NCBI GenBank assembly: GCA_027604685.1
Contig: JADHYX010000109.1
Coordinates: forward strand, 1-40,752
From: Lobulomyces angularis
Lineage: Eukaryota; Chytridiomycota; Chytridiomycetes; Lobulomycetales; Lobulomycetaceae
Length of the DNA: 40,752 nt
Direction: 5' to 3'
The translations under genes were made by a program, and so were the position numbers. The notes beneath the pieces are model-generated. The model worked only from the letters and a program-made list of their open reading frames with translations. It made no database searches and had not been told where the DNA came from. How positions within the stretch are numbered: the stretch's first letter is position 1; each line of letters begins with the position of its first letter. Positions 20,797-32,174 of this stretch are shown piece by piece.

Positions 20797-22422
20797 TTAC
20801 AGATTATTTAATTTTTTTTTCTTTTCAATAATTTTAATTCCAATTCCCATCACACCAGCCAACATCATTAAAGACGCGGATAAGGCTATTGTTGGGAGCC
20901 AGTTAATTGCTCCATTATTTTGAAATTTATCCAAAAAATATCCGCCAATTGGAGGTCCTAAAACATTACCAAAGAAGTATCTTTTTTTTTTTTTTTTTAA
21001 GAAAATTCCTAAATATTCATAGTAATAAAAATTGCTTACCCAGAAAAACAAATTCCCATCATATTTGCCAATACATCTAATCCAAATAAATCTGCAACTA
21101 CAACTGGTAGTAGACTTATTACCCCTCCAACAATTATCCCAAACGTAATACTAAAAGCTATTAAAATTGCAAATGAAGTTGAATTTCCCCAAAGAACTAT
21201 TATTGAAATGCCTGACAAGATAAAACTTCCCATAAAACTATTAAATCTCCCAAAGAATTTATCAGCAAAAATTCCAGCAAGAATTCTTCCGATTGTGCTT
21301 GCAAAATTGAAAAGAGATATTGCTAAAGCACCATGAGATTTGCTTACATTGAGGTAAAATTGCGCGTAAGTTGGTATATAAACAAGTGGTATAAGGTATC
21401 CAAAACCACCGATTACAATCATTGAATATAAAAAAAGAAACTTCGGATTTTTTAGTGCAGATAAATAAGAAAAAGGTTGTTTAGGTTTTTTGCTGCTTTT
21501 CGGAACTTTGATGAGTAAACTACAACTTAAAATTGAAACTAAAACATTTTTAAAATAAACTTAAAAAAAAATAATGAAAATTAAACACTTACCGAACTCG
21601 AAAATTCCGACGATTCGTAGTGTCCATTGCAATCCAATTAAGGACAATAACTTCTCTAGAACAAGTGAATAAAAAAATCCACCTAATAAAAAACTATTAG
21701 TTACATGAAAAATCAAAAAAAAAAAAAAAAAACTAACCAATCCCAGCACCAGATACTGATATACCTATAACCAAACCTCTTTTTTTTAAATACCAAAAAG
21801 AAGGAGCAGAAACTGAAGGAAAAAAAGCCATACCTTTTTATTTTTAAAAAAAAAGAAAAAATAAAAGATTTTGAAAATACATAAAGCTAATTAAAAATAA
21901 CTTAATACCAGAACCAATTCCAACGCCAATTCCCTGGGTCAGAATTAAGAACCACACCTCAGTATAAAAAGAAGCCAACATGAATGATAAACCAACAACA
22001 ATTCCTCCAACAATAACAGTTTTTCTATATCCTATATTATTAACCAACTTTCCAATGCCAATACCTGACCCTGTATTAAAAAAAATTAATTTTTTGAGCC
22101 ATTTTAATGGGTAAATAAACCAGACAGTAATCCAATTGACAGTGAACCTATTAAGGAAATATGACTATTGCTATTACTGATTTTCTGGGAAACATAAAAG
22201 GCATTGAATATTCCGTATGCATACAACTGTCCAATTACAACAAAATGAATTATAAAACTTCCAGCAACAACTGGCCCTAAATTTAACCGCGTAAAATAAT
22301 ATATATACATGTTTTAATTTACATGATGAATTTAAATCTTGTATTTGTGTAGTTTCAACAGTTACAGGTTCTTCAGAATTTTTAACTGTTGACTGGACAG
22401 AAACTATTGTAGAACTGCTCAT
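20797..22422 (-). CDS. MFS transporter, monocarboxylate porter family
   Basis: Seven exons (22422-22323, 22276-22121, 22070-21909, 21833-21738, 21682-21593, 21538-21040, 20980-20797) give 428 residues. TM1 carries WPVVAGSFIIHFVVIGQLYA, matching the MCT signature G-W-V-V..SF..HF...G. The loop after TM2 has GSGIGKLVNNIGYRK. TM4-5 contain FLILTQGIGVGIGSG, YLKKRGLVIGISVSGAGIG and the WTLRIVG segment. The second half has GRILAGIFADKF and GPPIGGYFLDKF. It should carry monocarboxylates or a related solute (yeast Mch-type) across a membrane; the substrate cannot be told. The last intron (21039-20981) is the one that keeps frame and adds YFFGNVLGPP. The tail is short and Lys-rich. Confidence 0.93.
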
Positions 22423-23420
22423 TAGGGAAGAATTAGGGTAAATTAAAAAAGAGTTTTTCGATTTAAATATCGAACGGAAGATAAAAAAATTGGTTTTTAT
22501 AGTAGTGAAATTTAATAGTGTCGTTTGTCATCAATTTTTTGTAATACCTTCTTCGTACTCCATCAACTTCCGCGGTGACAATTCATAATAAGTTCATAAA
22601 GGTATCTTTATCGAAATTACTTCTGTAGAATTCAAAAAAAAGCAAATTAAGCTGAAGAGAATAGATGCTAGCAGGCCCATTGCGCTGCTACAGGCTGATT
22701 TCTTACAGATGTAATGTAAAAAAATATTTGGAGACATAAAATGTTAAGTATTATGTCCATTTGATAAATTTCCGTGAATGTCTAGTAGCAAGTAAAAATA
22801 TTGTGTGGTTTTTAGTTTAATTTTCTATGACTCTTTGATATTATTGATGGTATCAAAATTAATTCAAATAGAAAAAATTCACATTGCAAATTCACAATAT
22901 GATTTAAATATCCAGCTCTTCACTAGTAAATTTTTTCCAAAGTTAGTAATTTTAAAAAAGACTAATAGTAGTATTGGTACATTATTTTGTTATAGAGAAA
23001 ACTAGCTTTGGTTGGGGCAACTGTTATCATAGTTATTACACCATTAAAGTAATTTTGCTTACTAAGTTATTGCATAGACAATAATTTTGGTTTATGAAAT
23101 ATGAACAACACTAAAAAGCTGTTAAAACCAAACTTGAAAGTAGATTAAAATACTTGAAAAAAATAGTTTAAGTATCTCAATGCGTTTCAAATAACCTATT
23201 TCTAAAAAACAACAAATGTTGATGACCATTTGTCATAAAGCAATGCTTCATAGAATATGTTCTATGTGAGATTGTATGGTTTATAGTTTACAATTTTTTT
23301 AGGAATGTTTCACAAAAAATTTATTTACCTGTTTTTGAATAAACATCATAGTTGATCGTATTCCTTTTGAGAAACGATTTATTGGAAAATTTTTTTCAAA
23401 TTTTTACCTATACCCTCAAT
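22423..23420. other. long divergent intergenic region
   Basis: Almost 1 kb between the divergent transporter and Myb genes. It is somewhat less homopolymer-rich than other gaps. Short frames exist (for example 22805-23005) but none has a start context, splice partner or recognisable family. It probably holds both promoters. Confidence 0.5.
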
Positions 23421-25191
23421 ATGAACCAGGTTTATTCTTTTTACATAAATACATATATATATTTTTTTTATTCTTGATGTTTCATAGAATTTTAATCTGA
23501 TTAAACATTATATAATTTGAAAATCTTTTAGTTAAATTTATTTATTTTTATTTTTTTAATTTGTTTTTTAGCTAAAATCTTTTGACCAAAAGACTGAATC
23601 TTTGTTCAGTAACGAAAATGTTAGTTATCATCGATTGCAAGAGACTTTAGATAGGCAAAATGTTGAAGTATTTTTTTTTTTTAAATTTTATTTACAAATT
23701 TATTTTTGATAAATTGATGTATATTTTTTTCGTAATTTTTAAAAATGAAATTGTTAATTTTTTAATATAAAAAAATTAACTTTAAGAATAAGCCTCCTTT
23801 AGAACTGGAATTATCAACCATAAATGACAAATTTTCGTATCAGTTTCACGGAAATGCAACATCCGTTACACCATTTGACTCATCAAAAACATCTTTTATA
23901 CCTCAAACTTACAATCAGCCAATTCAGGTCGAACAATTACAATTTTTTTCACAACAGAAAGATTATTTGACGAGTAACACAACCAATGATTTTAGCCTGG
24001 TACGACCAGGCCTTAACTACTCTGATAGATCTCAACAAATTGATCAAACACATATTTTATCAACGGATTTTTCAATAGCGTCTTTTAAAAAATCAGCATT
24101 TCCAAGTGCCGATGATTATAGAAATACTAATCTCAATGCTAACCAGTGGCAAAATAACAACAAAAACCAATTTTTGGAAAAAGGGTTTGGGTTTGAATCT
24201 GTGAATAGAAATTTTATGTTTAATAATCAAATCGATAATGTATACTCCAATGGTGAAGATGCTATAAATGCTGTTGAAATAAGTCAAAAGAATAACCAAA
24301 ATCCGATTTTACATACTGTTCCCCCTGCAATATGTGCTTCAACTGACACTAACCAACTAAACTTTTTACAACCTTTCAAGCCCACTGCGGAATATACTGT
24401 ACACAGCACTTCGCTCAATTATGAAGATAATTATCCAATTTTTTTAAAATCACCAGGAAATTATAGAAAATGGGCAAGAGAAGAAGATGAACTATTGTTG
24501 AATGCGGTAAAGCAGTTTGGTAGTAAGGGTGCTTGGAATGAAATTTCCAGTGTATTAAAGAATAGAACTGCAGTACAGTGTTCCACCAGGTAATAAATGA
24601 AAAGAATTCCAAAAATCATTAAATTCTTTTTAAAGGTACTTCGGTGCATTAAACTCCTCCATTCTCAAAGGCAAATGGACTGCAGAGGAAGATAGAATAT
24701 TGATGAATGTCATTCAAGAAAAATTGCGGTCGACAGCTTTAAGTGACATAAACTGGATTGAAATTAGCAGCTTCGTTGCAGGAAGAACCTCAGTTCAGTG
24801 TATGGCGCGGTATCGCGAAGCGTTAGATCCAAGTGGTATTTTAAATTCAAAAAACATGCTCTTAACAATGAAAAATTCATTCTCGACGTTATTTTTTTTA
24901 GTGAGAAAAGGTCGTTGGACTGAACAGGAAGGTACTTGTAATAAATTTTGTTAAAACTCTTTAATCACACATTTAGCAGATTCGTTGTTGAGGCAAGGAA
25001 TGGCGGAGTTTGGGAGGCGTTGGGTGAAAATAGCTGAAATTGTTGGTGCTAGAACACAGAGACAATGTAGAACTAGGTAACCCGATTAAAAAAACATTTT
25101 ATTAAAACAACATAAATTAAGGTGGTTGCAAATTTGTCCTAAATTGAAAACTATGGAAAAAGTACCATACAAGTCTGTTGTAAAGAACTAA
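23421..25191 (+). CDS. three-repeat Myb/SANT transcription factor
   Basis: Exons 23572-23667, 23787-24589, 24636-24832, 24902-24931, 24977-25076 and 25122-25191 are firm; a 9-nt first exon (23421-23429, M-N-Q) is the best start I can find. The model gives 434 residues. The first 270 are disordered, rich in Asn, Gln and Ser. Three Myb repeats follow. R1 has W...EEDELLLNAV and a NRTAVQCSTRYF end; R2 has KWTAEEDRILMNVI and GRTSVQCMARY; R3 has RWTEQEADSLL and ARTQRQCRTRW. The QC.(x)RY/W third-helix pattern and the longer R2 resemble Bas1, SNAPC4 and animal c-Myb. It should bind DNA in the nucleus. The protein ends soon after R3, without an activation domain there. Confidence 0.9.
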
Positions 25192-25344
25192 ACCAAGAAA
25201 AATTCAATGATTCTATTTTTTCAATATTTTTTTTTTTTTTTGCGATACCATTTTTAAGAAAAAAAGAGTTTTTTTTTATTATATTACGAAACAACTTCTG
25301 AAGCGATAAGATCTTATTTTTATATTATTTTATTATATTATATC

Positions 25345-25375
<31 letters not shown>

Positions 25376-25562
25376 TATACCTTTATTTTATTTTTTCTCT
25401 TTTTATAAATATATTATTTAACTTATTATACATAAATAGATAATTGGAATTATAGGACAAAGACAAAACTTCCAGAAAAAAAAATAAAAATTTTTGTTTA
25501 CAGTACTTCTATAAAAAGAAGTCAAATTATACTCTAAACAATTAAAAATATATCATATAGAT
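25192..25562. other. intergenic, homopolymer-rich
   Basis: A 371-nt gap between tandem genes with poly-T runs of more than 15 nt near 25230 and 25350. No gene is visible. Confidence 0.5.
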
Positions 25563-27820
25563 ATGAAAAATTATACCCAATACATGAATAAAAATTTAAC
25601 AATAAAGGAAAAAAACCAAAATTTTTATTCATTTTTATTTTCATGTAACTTTCCCTTCAGTTTTACCAATTTGGAAAAGATTCTAATTCTTTTAATCAGC
25701 ACTTTGATTTTTTTTAAAGTAACTTTAAAGAGGATAAAAAAAAAAAAAGAAAATGTGGATGGTTTAAAAAGAAATTTAAATTTGGCAGTTCCAATATTTA
25801 AAGGATTTCCTTTTTTGGGTATTATGCCATACTTCTTCTACTACTCAATGAAGTTGAAGTTGAATAGTTTTTTGGGAAAATTACTAAGAATAAATGATGT
25901 CGTTCGATTTGACATACCAATATTTGGGGGGCATGGATTGATTGTTGCTAGGTTAATATTTTTTTTTTTTTTCTTTTAAAAATTTTTTTTTTCAACTATA
26001 TTATTTTTTGTTATTAATTAATTATTTTTTTTTAATTTTAATTTTTATTTTTTTAAAAGACCTAATATAGCAAAAGCTGTACTGACCAAACCAAATGAAT
26101 TTTATCGAGCAGCAACTTTCCAGTGTGCTATGGAAGGTATTTTGTTTTTTCGATATATCTGCATACAAAAACAAATATTAAACTCGATTAATTCTAAAGT
26201 CAATTACAAACCAATTATTTTTATTTTTATTTTTTTTATTGAGGCATATCTTACTATTCATTGTTTATTATACCTCAACGACTTAAAGAGGGTAAAAAAC
26301 TAAAATTAAAACCTTTATAATACGTTTATTAATAAAAAAAGGTACCTTGTGGAAAAGACATAGAAAAATGTTACAAGTATTATATTTATATTTATATTTT
26401 ATAATGTATTTACTAATACTAATCCAATTAAAGCCAGCATTTGGACCAAAGGGAATAAGAAATTCTTTTGATGTAACGATAGAGGTATGTGAAACACTCT
26501 TTAACAAAAGTTGGAAAAAGATGATATTGGAAAAAAACAATATAATGAACATCCACCAGCACTTTTCATGTCTTTCAGCTGATATTATTGCACTCTTTGG
26601 ATTTGGGTTTGAATTTAATCTAACAAAATATGTCAGCGAATCGGATACTTCAAAATTAGAAAGTTTGTATCATATTGACAACATAGTATCTGCTATTTCA
26701 AAAGTAAATAAAAAAAAAACAAAAAAAATATTGAAACTGTATGATTGTTAATAAAAAAAATATAACTAGCGATTTTTTCCAAAATTTTTTTGGAGAATAT
26801 GTAATGCACATCCAGATCAAATTAAAAAATCAACCGACTATTTACATCAAACTATTGATTTGGTAATTCAACAAAAAAGAAAGGAGTTGGTTGAAAATAA
26901 AGATCTTGATATTCCAACAACTGATTTTTTGAGTGAACTAATTAAAGAAAAAATAGGAGATCATCCTGCAGAAAACTCATTTACTGATAGGGAATTGAGG
27001 GATGAAGTTCTTGCTTTTTTTTTGGGTAGGAAATAATGAAATTTACTTGCATTATTTAATTTATTGTACTTTTCTCGTTTATTAAAAGCTGGCCATGAAA
27101 CTACTGCCAACACCATGACTTTTGCCGTGTTAGAACTTCTTAAAAACCCATCAGTTCTTCAAAAATTACGTGAAGAAATAAGAACTGAATTCAACACAAC
27201 TACATGCTTAATGGAAATAAAAAAGTTGGAATTTGGAAGTTTAGCAAATTTTAAATATCTGGATTCATTTCTGAAAGAGGTTTTGAGATTAAATCCAGTT
27301 GTACCTATACTCTCAAAATTTTTCCAAAAACAAAAGCCTTTGTTGAAAAGAAAGAGTTCGTCAAATTTGTTAAGCAAAAGTGATAGTTTTAACACATTAA
27401 ACGAAGAAATTATCACTGAAGATGAAAATTTGATACTGGATGATGTTGAGTTTCGAGTAGATGATGAAGTTATCATAGACGTAAGATCGCTGCATACCCT
27501 AACCAGTGTTTGGGGAGAAGATGCACAGGAATTTAAACCTGAGAGATGGGATAATGGATTCGTCCCTACATCATGCAGTTATATACCATTTGGTGATGGA
27601 CCAACAATGTAATATATATCAATATTGAAAAGTTTATTTATTTCTTTACAGATGTATTGGACAGAAATTAGCGATTGTGGAAATGAAAGTAGTTTTAATA
27701 TACCTCATAAAAGGGTTTAATTTTGAATTAATTCCAAACCAAAATTTAGATCCCATTTGTTCAATCACTACTGGTTTAAAAAATGGACTGTTTGTTAAAG
27801 TTAGTAATATTTTGGAATAG
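25563..27820 (+). CDS. cytochrome P450 monooxygenase
   Basis: Eight exons (25563-25951, 26060-26136, 26244-26291, 26342-26376, 26434-26703, 26770-27025, 27089-27608, 27652-27820) give 587 residues. A membrane anchor near residues 35-57 is followed by a Lys-rich stop and a Pro-containing hinge. Helix C has WKRHRKML; the I helix has AGHETT for oxygen activation; the K helix is EVLR (ExxR); the PERF region is PERW. The heme loop reads FGDGPTICIG with the Cys thiolate, but Thr stands where the usual Arg is. An insert of roughly 45 Ser/Lys/Asp/Glu-rich residues sits between ExxR and the VDDEV strand, which explains the extra length. It is CYP3/CYP4-like in style; the substrate is unknown. It should sit on the ER with a reductase partner. 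Confidence 0.94.
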
Positions 27821-27973
27821 AAGAAAAAAAAAAAATTTTTTTTTTACTTAAAATTCAATTCAACTATTTTGTAATTTTATTCATATTTATAAGCTTAACA
27901 CTAGAATTAAAAATTGCTTCATTTATAAAAAATTTGAAACAGGATATCAAATAATAAAAGCCAACGAATGGAA

Positions 27974-28935
27974 TTAGTTATGAATAACACTATCAAAATA
28001 TCCCATACAGTGTCCAGTTGAGGAATCTATAAGAAAAGTATACCAAGTATCGTCACTAGGATTGCGATGAAAAAGCATTGGAATACTGACTTCCCAAACA
28101 TTAAATATTTCTTCATCTTGGGTTCTGTAAAATTTTTCGGCGATATTTACATTTCCACCTTTAATAAAAGGAAGGTTTTTTATAATGATGCTGTCTTGTA
28201 TGAGTAATTCATCATATCCATTATTAAAAGTAATAAAATCTTTTTCAACTTCCATCAAATTTTGATCAAATTTAAAGTTTAAAAACCTATCGTTTACAAT
28301 AAATAATGATTGTAAAGGAGATAAATTTTTTTTTTTCTTAAAGTTTTTAGATGTTGGTTTTATCCAAAATTCTCCAAAACTCATTACTTTTCCTTTTCAA
28401 AAAATAAATTATGGTTTTAATATTATAAATCGATCAATAAAATACCAAAATTGTCTAGGTTTAAATTTGCTTCAGCATTTTTAACTTGAATGGAGTTAAT
28501 TAATGGTTTGAAGTAAAAGGAAGAAAATGAAGTGTCATAGACACTATACCAAAAAAAAAAATTGTTTTTAATGGAAAGAAGATAGAAATAAAATTACCTA
28601 GTTACTGAAATTTGATCTCTGGTTGTATTAAATTTTGATGTAATATAATTTACAGCTTCGTCAAACTTCTGCTTTTTGGTAAGGGTAGGTAAATTTGTAC
28701 TCTGTTGAAGATCGAACGTTTGGTAAGTAGAAGATTGCACGAAGTACTCTTTGCAATCAATGTTTTTTGGCTTTGGAAATTTTTCATAGTCTTCGCTTAA
28801 CCCAAAAGAGGTTTGTGCAGTATTTTGGTCATTATTTTTGAATAAGGTGTTGTGGGTAATAAGATTGAGTAGTTTAATAAGTAACATTTTTATAAATATA
28901 AAAATATCCAGAGTTAAAAAAAAAAAAAGATACAA
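27974..28935 (-). CDS. fungalysin propeptide (FTP-domain) protein without a peptidase domain
   Basis: Three exons (28935-28598, 28543-28446, 28392-27974) give 284 residues, or 268 if translation starts at Met17 (28887), which gives a better signal peptide. The sequence follows M36 fungalysin propeptides: FDEAVNYITSKF, a TRDQISVTSVYDTS stretch, INSIQVKNAEANLNLD and a GKVMSFGEFWIKP end. A second part ends with YTFLIDSSTGHCMGYFD, which matches the last strand before the catalytic domain. The frame then stops, and only about 150 nt remain before the convergent P450 stop, so there is no room for the HEXXH peptidase. It may be a stand-alone inhibitor or chaperone of fungalysins, or the truncated relic of one. 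The intact frame and introns favour a functional secreted protein. Confidence 0.8.
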
Positions 28936-29548
28936 ATAAAAAGAAGAGTGGTAGAAAAGAAAAAAGAAGTAGGATTAAAATAGGAGGAAACTCCATCGGT
29001 TGATAAGTGCACATCCAACCTCGCCTATTCAAAAGGTTGTGATGGATGATTAACAGAAATTTCCTCGCATGAATGTAGGCTGTTGCAGTGAATGTGAATG
29101 CATACTGGGAAATAAAATCAATGTTGAAAAATGCAAAAGAAGCTTACAAATGCCCAAGATTGTTTGTAACATTAACATCGAGAAAATGCTACAAATCGAT
29201 AAGCGTAGAAGTTGTGAATACAACAAAAAATACTTAATCAGTTTTTCGAAGCTCATATGTGTTTTTACTCTGTTTTTGCTCTGTTTTTAACTCTGTTTTT
29301 GTAAGTCGGAGTCCAAAAAGACAAGAGTGTCTCGCCTGAAATGTAACAGCCCTCAACAATTTCAGAAAACAAAAAAAACAAAATTAAAAAAAAAAAGTTA
29401 TAATAATAAAAGGGAAACTTTTTTTTTTTTTAGAAAAATTAATTTTTTGTTGAAACTTTCCTCATATACCTATTAACAAAAACAATCAATTAATCAAAAA
29501 ATAAAAGTTTTCTTAATCTATTAAATTTACAACTTCTCCTTTCACATC
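28936..29548. promoter_or_regulatory. divergent intergenic region with a short tandem repeat
   Basis: This 613-nt stretch separates two divergent genes. A threefold CTCTGTTTTT repeat lies at 29267-29301. A Cys-rich frame at 29069-29292 is considered below and not called. A poly-T and CT-rich leader precedes the next start. Confidence 0.5.
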
Positions 29549-30677
29549 ATGAAGTCACAATCTACACTTCTAATCTCATTACTTGCCCTCTGCTCACAAC
29601 TAGCTGCTGTAATTGTCTGGTCTCCTAATTTACTTCTAAACGGTAGATAATTCAACTTTTAAATGCAGACCTCTAATTAATTAATTTTTTTTACTTTTTT
29701 TTCTCTATATATTTAGGTAACGCCGAGAATGGTACTCTTGGTTGGACAAACGAGGTAGGATCTATTGGTAATTACGCTTATGGTTCTGGCCCTGCTGCAA
29801 ACCCTGCCACTTTTGTTGAATCTAAAACTTTTAATGGAAACTTTGGGTCTTACGCATTTAGTGGTACAGTTACGACTCCTGGTGCAACTGGTCTTCAAGA
29901 AGTTAAAGTTTCTCAAACTTTTCAATTACCAAGTGAAGCTTTGACAGAAAAAAACGCCGGTCATATTTTTTTTAACTTTACCTCAAGCTACGTTTTTCGT
30001 CAAGGTGATAATGATTATGCAACGGTCAACTTTACTTGGTTAGATCAAAATGGTATACCATTAAACGATCATGTTAGGCAAGGAAACGGTTCAAATAGTA
30101 ACGTTTTAATTGGTCAATATTTTGGTTTTACGTATGTTCTTTATATTCAATTAAAAGTTATATGAATTTTTTTAGTCACACTGACACTGGTAAAGCACCA
30201 CTTGGTATCAATTTTATCAAAGTAACTCAAACTTTCTTTGTATCAACTGTCGCTTCATTAACCTCATCAGCATTTATTGATAATATCAGTGTTCAATTGG
30301 AATATCACCAATTTATTGACAGAACTTATCCTCCGCCAACCGTTCCGAGATTGGGTTATGTTCCTGGTCAAAAAATTGATCCGCCGCTTTCACAAACTGC
30401 TTGGATTGGTATTGGTATTGGTGGTCTTGGTGTATTATTGCTTTTCTGCTTTGTTCCTTTCTTTACTTGCTTTAAAAAGGAAACCTCGCCTATTTTAAAA
30501 CATTTTAGTTTAAAAAGAAGAAATACAAGTTTAAGAAACAGTTTACGCAGAAAAAGATCTGAAGCACGAAAAACTAGAAATACTGAAGCCGAAGTAAACG
30601 CCCAGAAAAATGCACAAGTTAAAAAAGTTCGTCAAAAGAAAACTGCTCTTAGTGGTAGTGGAAGTAACATGGTCTAA
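29549..30677 (+). CDS. secreted-pathway type I membrane protein, unknown family
   Basis: Three exons (29549-29642, 29717-30131, 30176-30677) give 336 residues. Residues 1-20 form a classic signal peptide (basic start, SLLALCSQLAA). The ectodomain opens with LLLNGNAENGTLGWTN, a beta-sandwich start typical of carbohydrate-binding or galactose-binding-like modules, and has several N-glycosylation sites. A Pro-rich linker (YPPPTVPRLGY) leads to a Gly-rich membrane helix (about 240-265) and then a very basic tail (KRRNTSLRNSLRRKRS). No named family was recognised. Codon use differs from the neighbours, with many GCC, GGT, CGT, CTT and C-ending codons and less Lys/Asn, which suggests strong expression. 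It may be a cell-surface or cell-wall sensor-like protein; that is inference from layout alone. Confidence 0.88.
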
Positions 30678-31002
30678 ATTTTAAGTCTTCCTTAATATTT
30701 TTTATAAAAAATAATTTTTTTTATTTTTTCTATATTCTCGTATTGTATTATCATTGAATTTTTCTTTATGATTTGTTTCATTTTTTATTATTTTTTACTT
30801 TTTTTTTAGAGAAAAGAAAAAGTAAAATTAATTATAATTCTATTGATATTTAAGTTTTCAATGTTTTTTTAACAAAAATTAAAATTTTAAAATAAATGCT
30901 CTAGTTTAAAAAATTAAAAATGTCAAAATGATTTATTAAATAAAAAAAAAAAAAGCATTAGATCAATTTTCAAAAAAAAATTTTTTTAAAAAAAAAAAAA
31001 AC
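30678..31002. other. intergenic, tandem genes
   Basis: A 325-nt gap with long T and A runs, including a poly-A leader directly before the next ATG. No gene is visible. Confidence 0.5.
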
Positions 31003-31920
31003 ATGTCAAATTTTACAAAAACTGGAAAAAAGATAATAGCGATTGGAAGAAATTATGTTGAACATGCAAAGGAGTTAGGAAATGCCGTTCCTTCTAAACC
31101 TTTTTTTTTTTTGAAACCAACCACTTCTTATCTTGAGAGTGGAAACAACATTGAAATTCCAAAGGATAGTGTTGTTCATCATGAAGGTAATAAAAACAAT
31201 TAAGAAAAAAATTTTTAAAAAATTAAAAATAAACTTAAAAGAAAAAAATTATTATTGATCTAATTTTTTTTTTCAGTTGAACTAGGTGTGGTTATTGGAA
31301 AAAATGGAAGAAATATTCCAGAGAGTGAGGCAATGAGCTATGTTGAAGGATACTGTCTAGCACTGGATATGACAGCAAGAAATTTACAAGATGAGGCAAA
31401 AAAAAAAGGGCATCCTTGGTCTATCTCCAAAGGTAAATAAAAATAAAAAAATAAAAAATAATTGAACATTCTTATTTTCCTATTTTTTTTTTTTTTTTTC
31501 CTTTTAAAAAAAGGATTTGATACTTTTACTCCAGTTTCTAAATTTATACCAAAGGATTTAATAAGAGACCCAAATGATGTTACTTTGTGGTTAAAAGTTA
31601 ACCAGATTATGACACAAAACGGTTCAACTTCTGATATGTTGTTTAAAATTCCAACCTTGATAAATTTTGTTAGTTCCATTATGAAATTGGAAGAAGGGGA
31701 CGTGATACTGACGGGTAATTAAATCCTTTTTATAATTTCATAATTTATTTTTATTTCTTTTTTTACTTTTTTTTTAGGCACTCCTAAGGGTGTAGGACCT
31801 ATATTTCCTGGACAAGTTGTGAAGGGAGGATTAAAATTAAATAATCACGCTGATAATATTGTTGAATTTGAATTTGGTGTAGTTGAAAAATCAAATGGAT
31901 TATTTGGAAAAAAAATATAA
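31003..31920 (+). CDS. FAHD1: acylpyruvate hydrolase / oxaloacetate decarboxylase, FAHD1-type
   Basis: Four exons (31003-31186, 31277-31432, 31514-31714, 31778-31920) give 227 residues, the usual FAHD1 length. It follows the family closely: IAIGRNYVEHAKELGN, PFFFLKPTTSYL, HHEVELGVVIGK with the metal-binding Glu pair, LALDMTARNLQ, GHPWSISKGFDTFTPVS, and GDVILTGTPKGVGPI. FAHD1 proteins cleave acylpyruvates and decarboxylate oxaloacetate, in mitochondria in animals and with homologues in fungi. The N-terminus is short, with little sign of a targeting peptide beyond a few basic residues. The lead-in is a 12-nt poly-A run. Confidence 0.96.
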
Positions 31921-32174
31921 TATAAAATATTTTTAAAAAAAATTCACAGAATTATAGAAAAAAAAGCAAGAAAAAAAAAAATATTTTTTATTTTATTTTT
32001 AACATTATTTTTTTTTTTTTTTTTTAAAATAAATTAGCTATAAAAATAAAAAAAATTCTACAGATTTAATTGTATCAGTTTAATATATTTTTCTTTTAAA
32101 ATGTATATTTTTTTAGCGAATGATGATGTGAGAGAAAATGGTGAAGTGGGTGCGTAAAAAACAAAAAAAAAAAT

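Noticed and set aside
22805..23005. 66-codon frame in the transporter-Myb spacer
   Set aside because: It lies inside a region with stops on both sides, lacks splice partners and has no similarity to a known family.
23330..23430. Upstream coding exon of the Myb gene in a second frame
   Set aside because: The frame is open and protein-like, but joining it to the next exon gives a stop within a few codons and it has no ATG.
28980..29060. Possible hairpin (CATCCAACC with GGTTGTGATGGATG)
   Set aside because: The pairing is interrupted and weak, with no T-run or tRNA features.
29069..29292. Small Cys-rich frame upstream of the surface-protein gene
   Set aside because: It has several Cys but no signal peptide at the start, overlaps an equally long opposite frame, ends in a repeat-derived hydrophobic stretch and matches no family.
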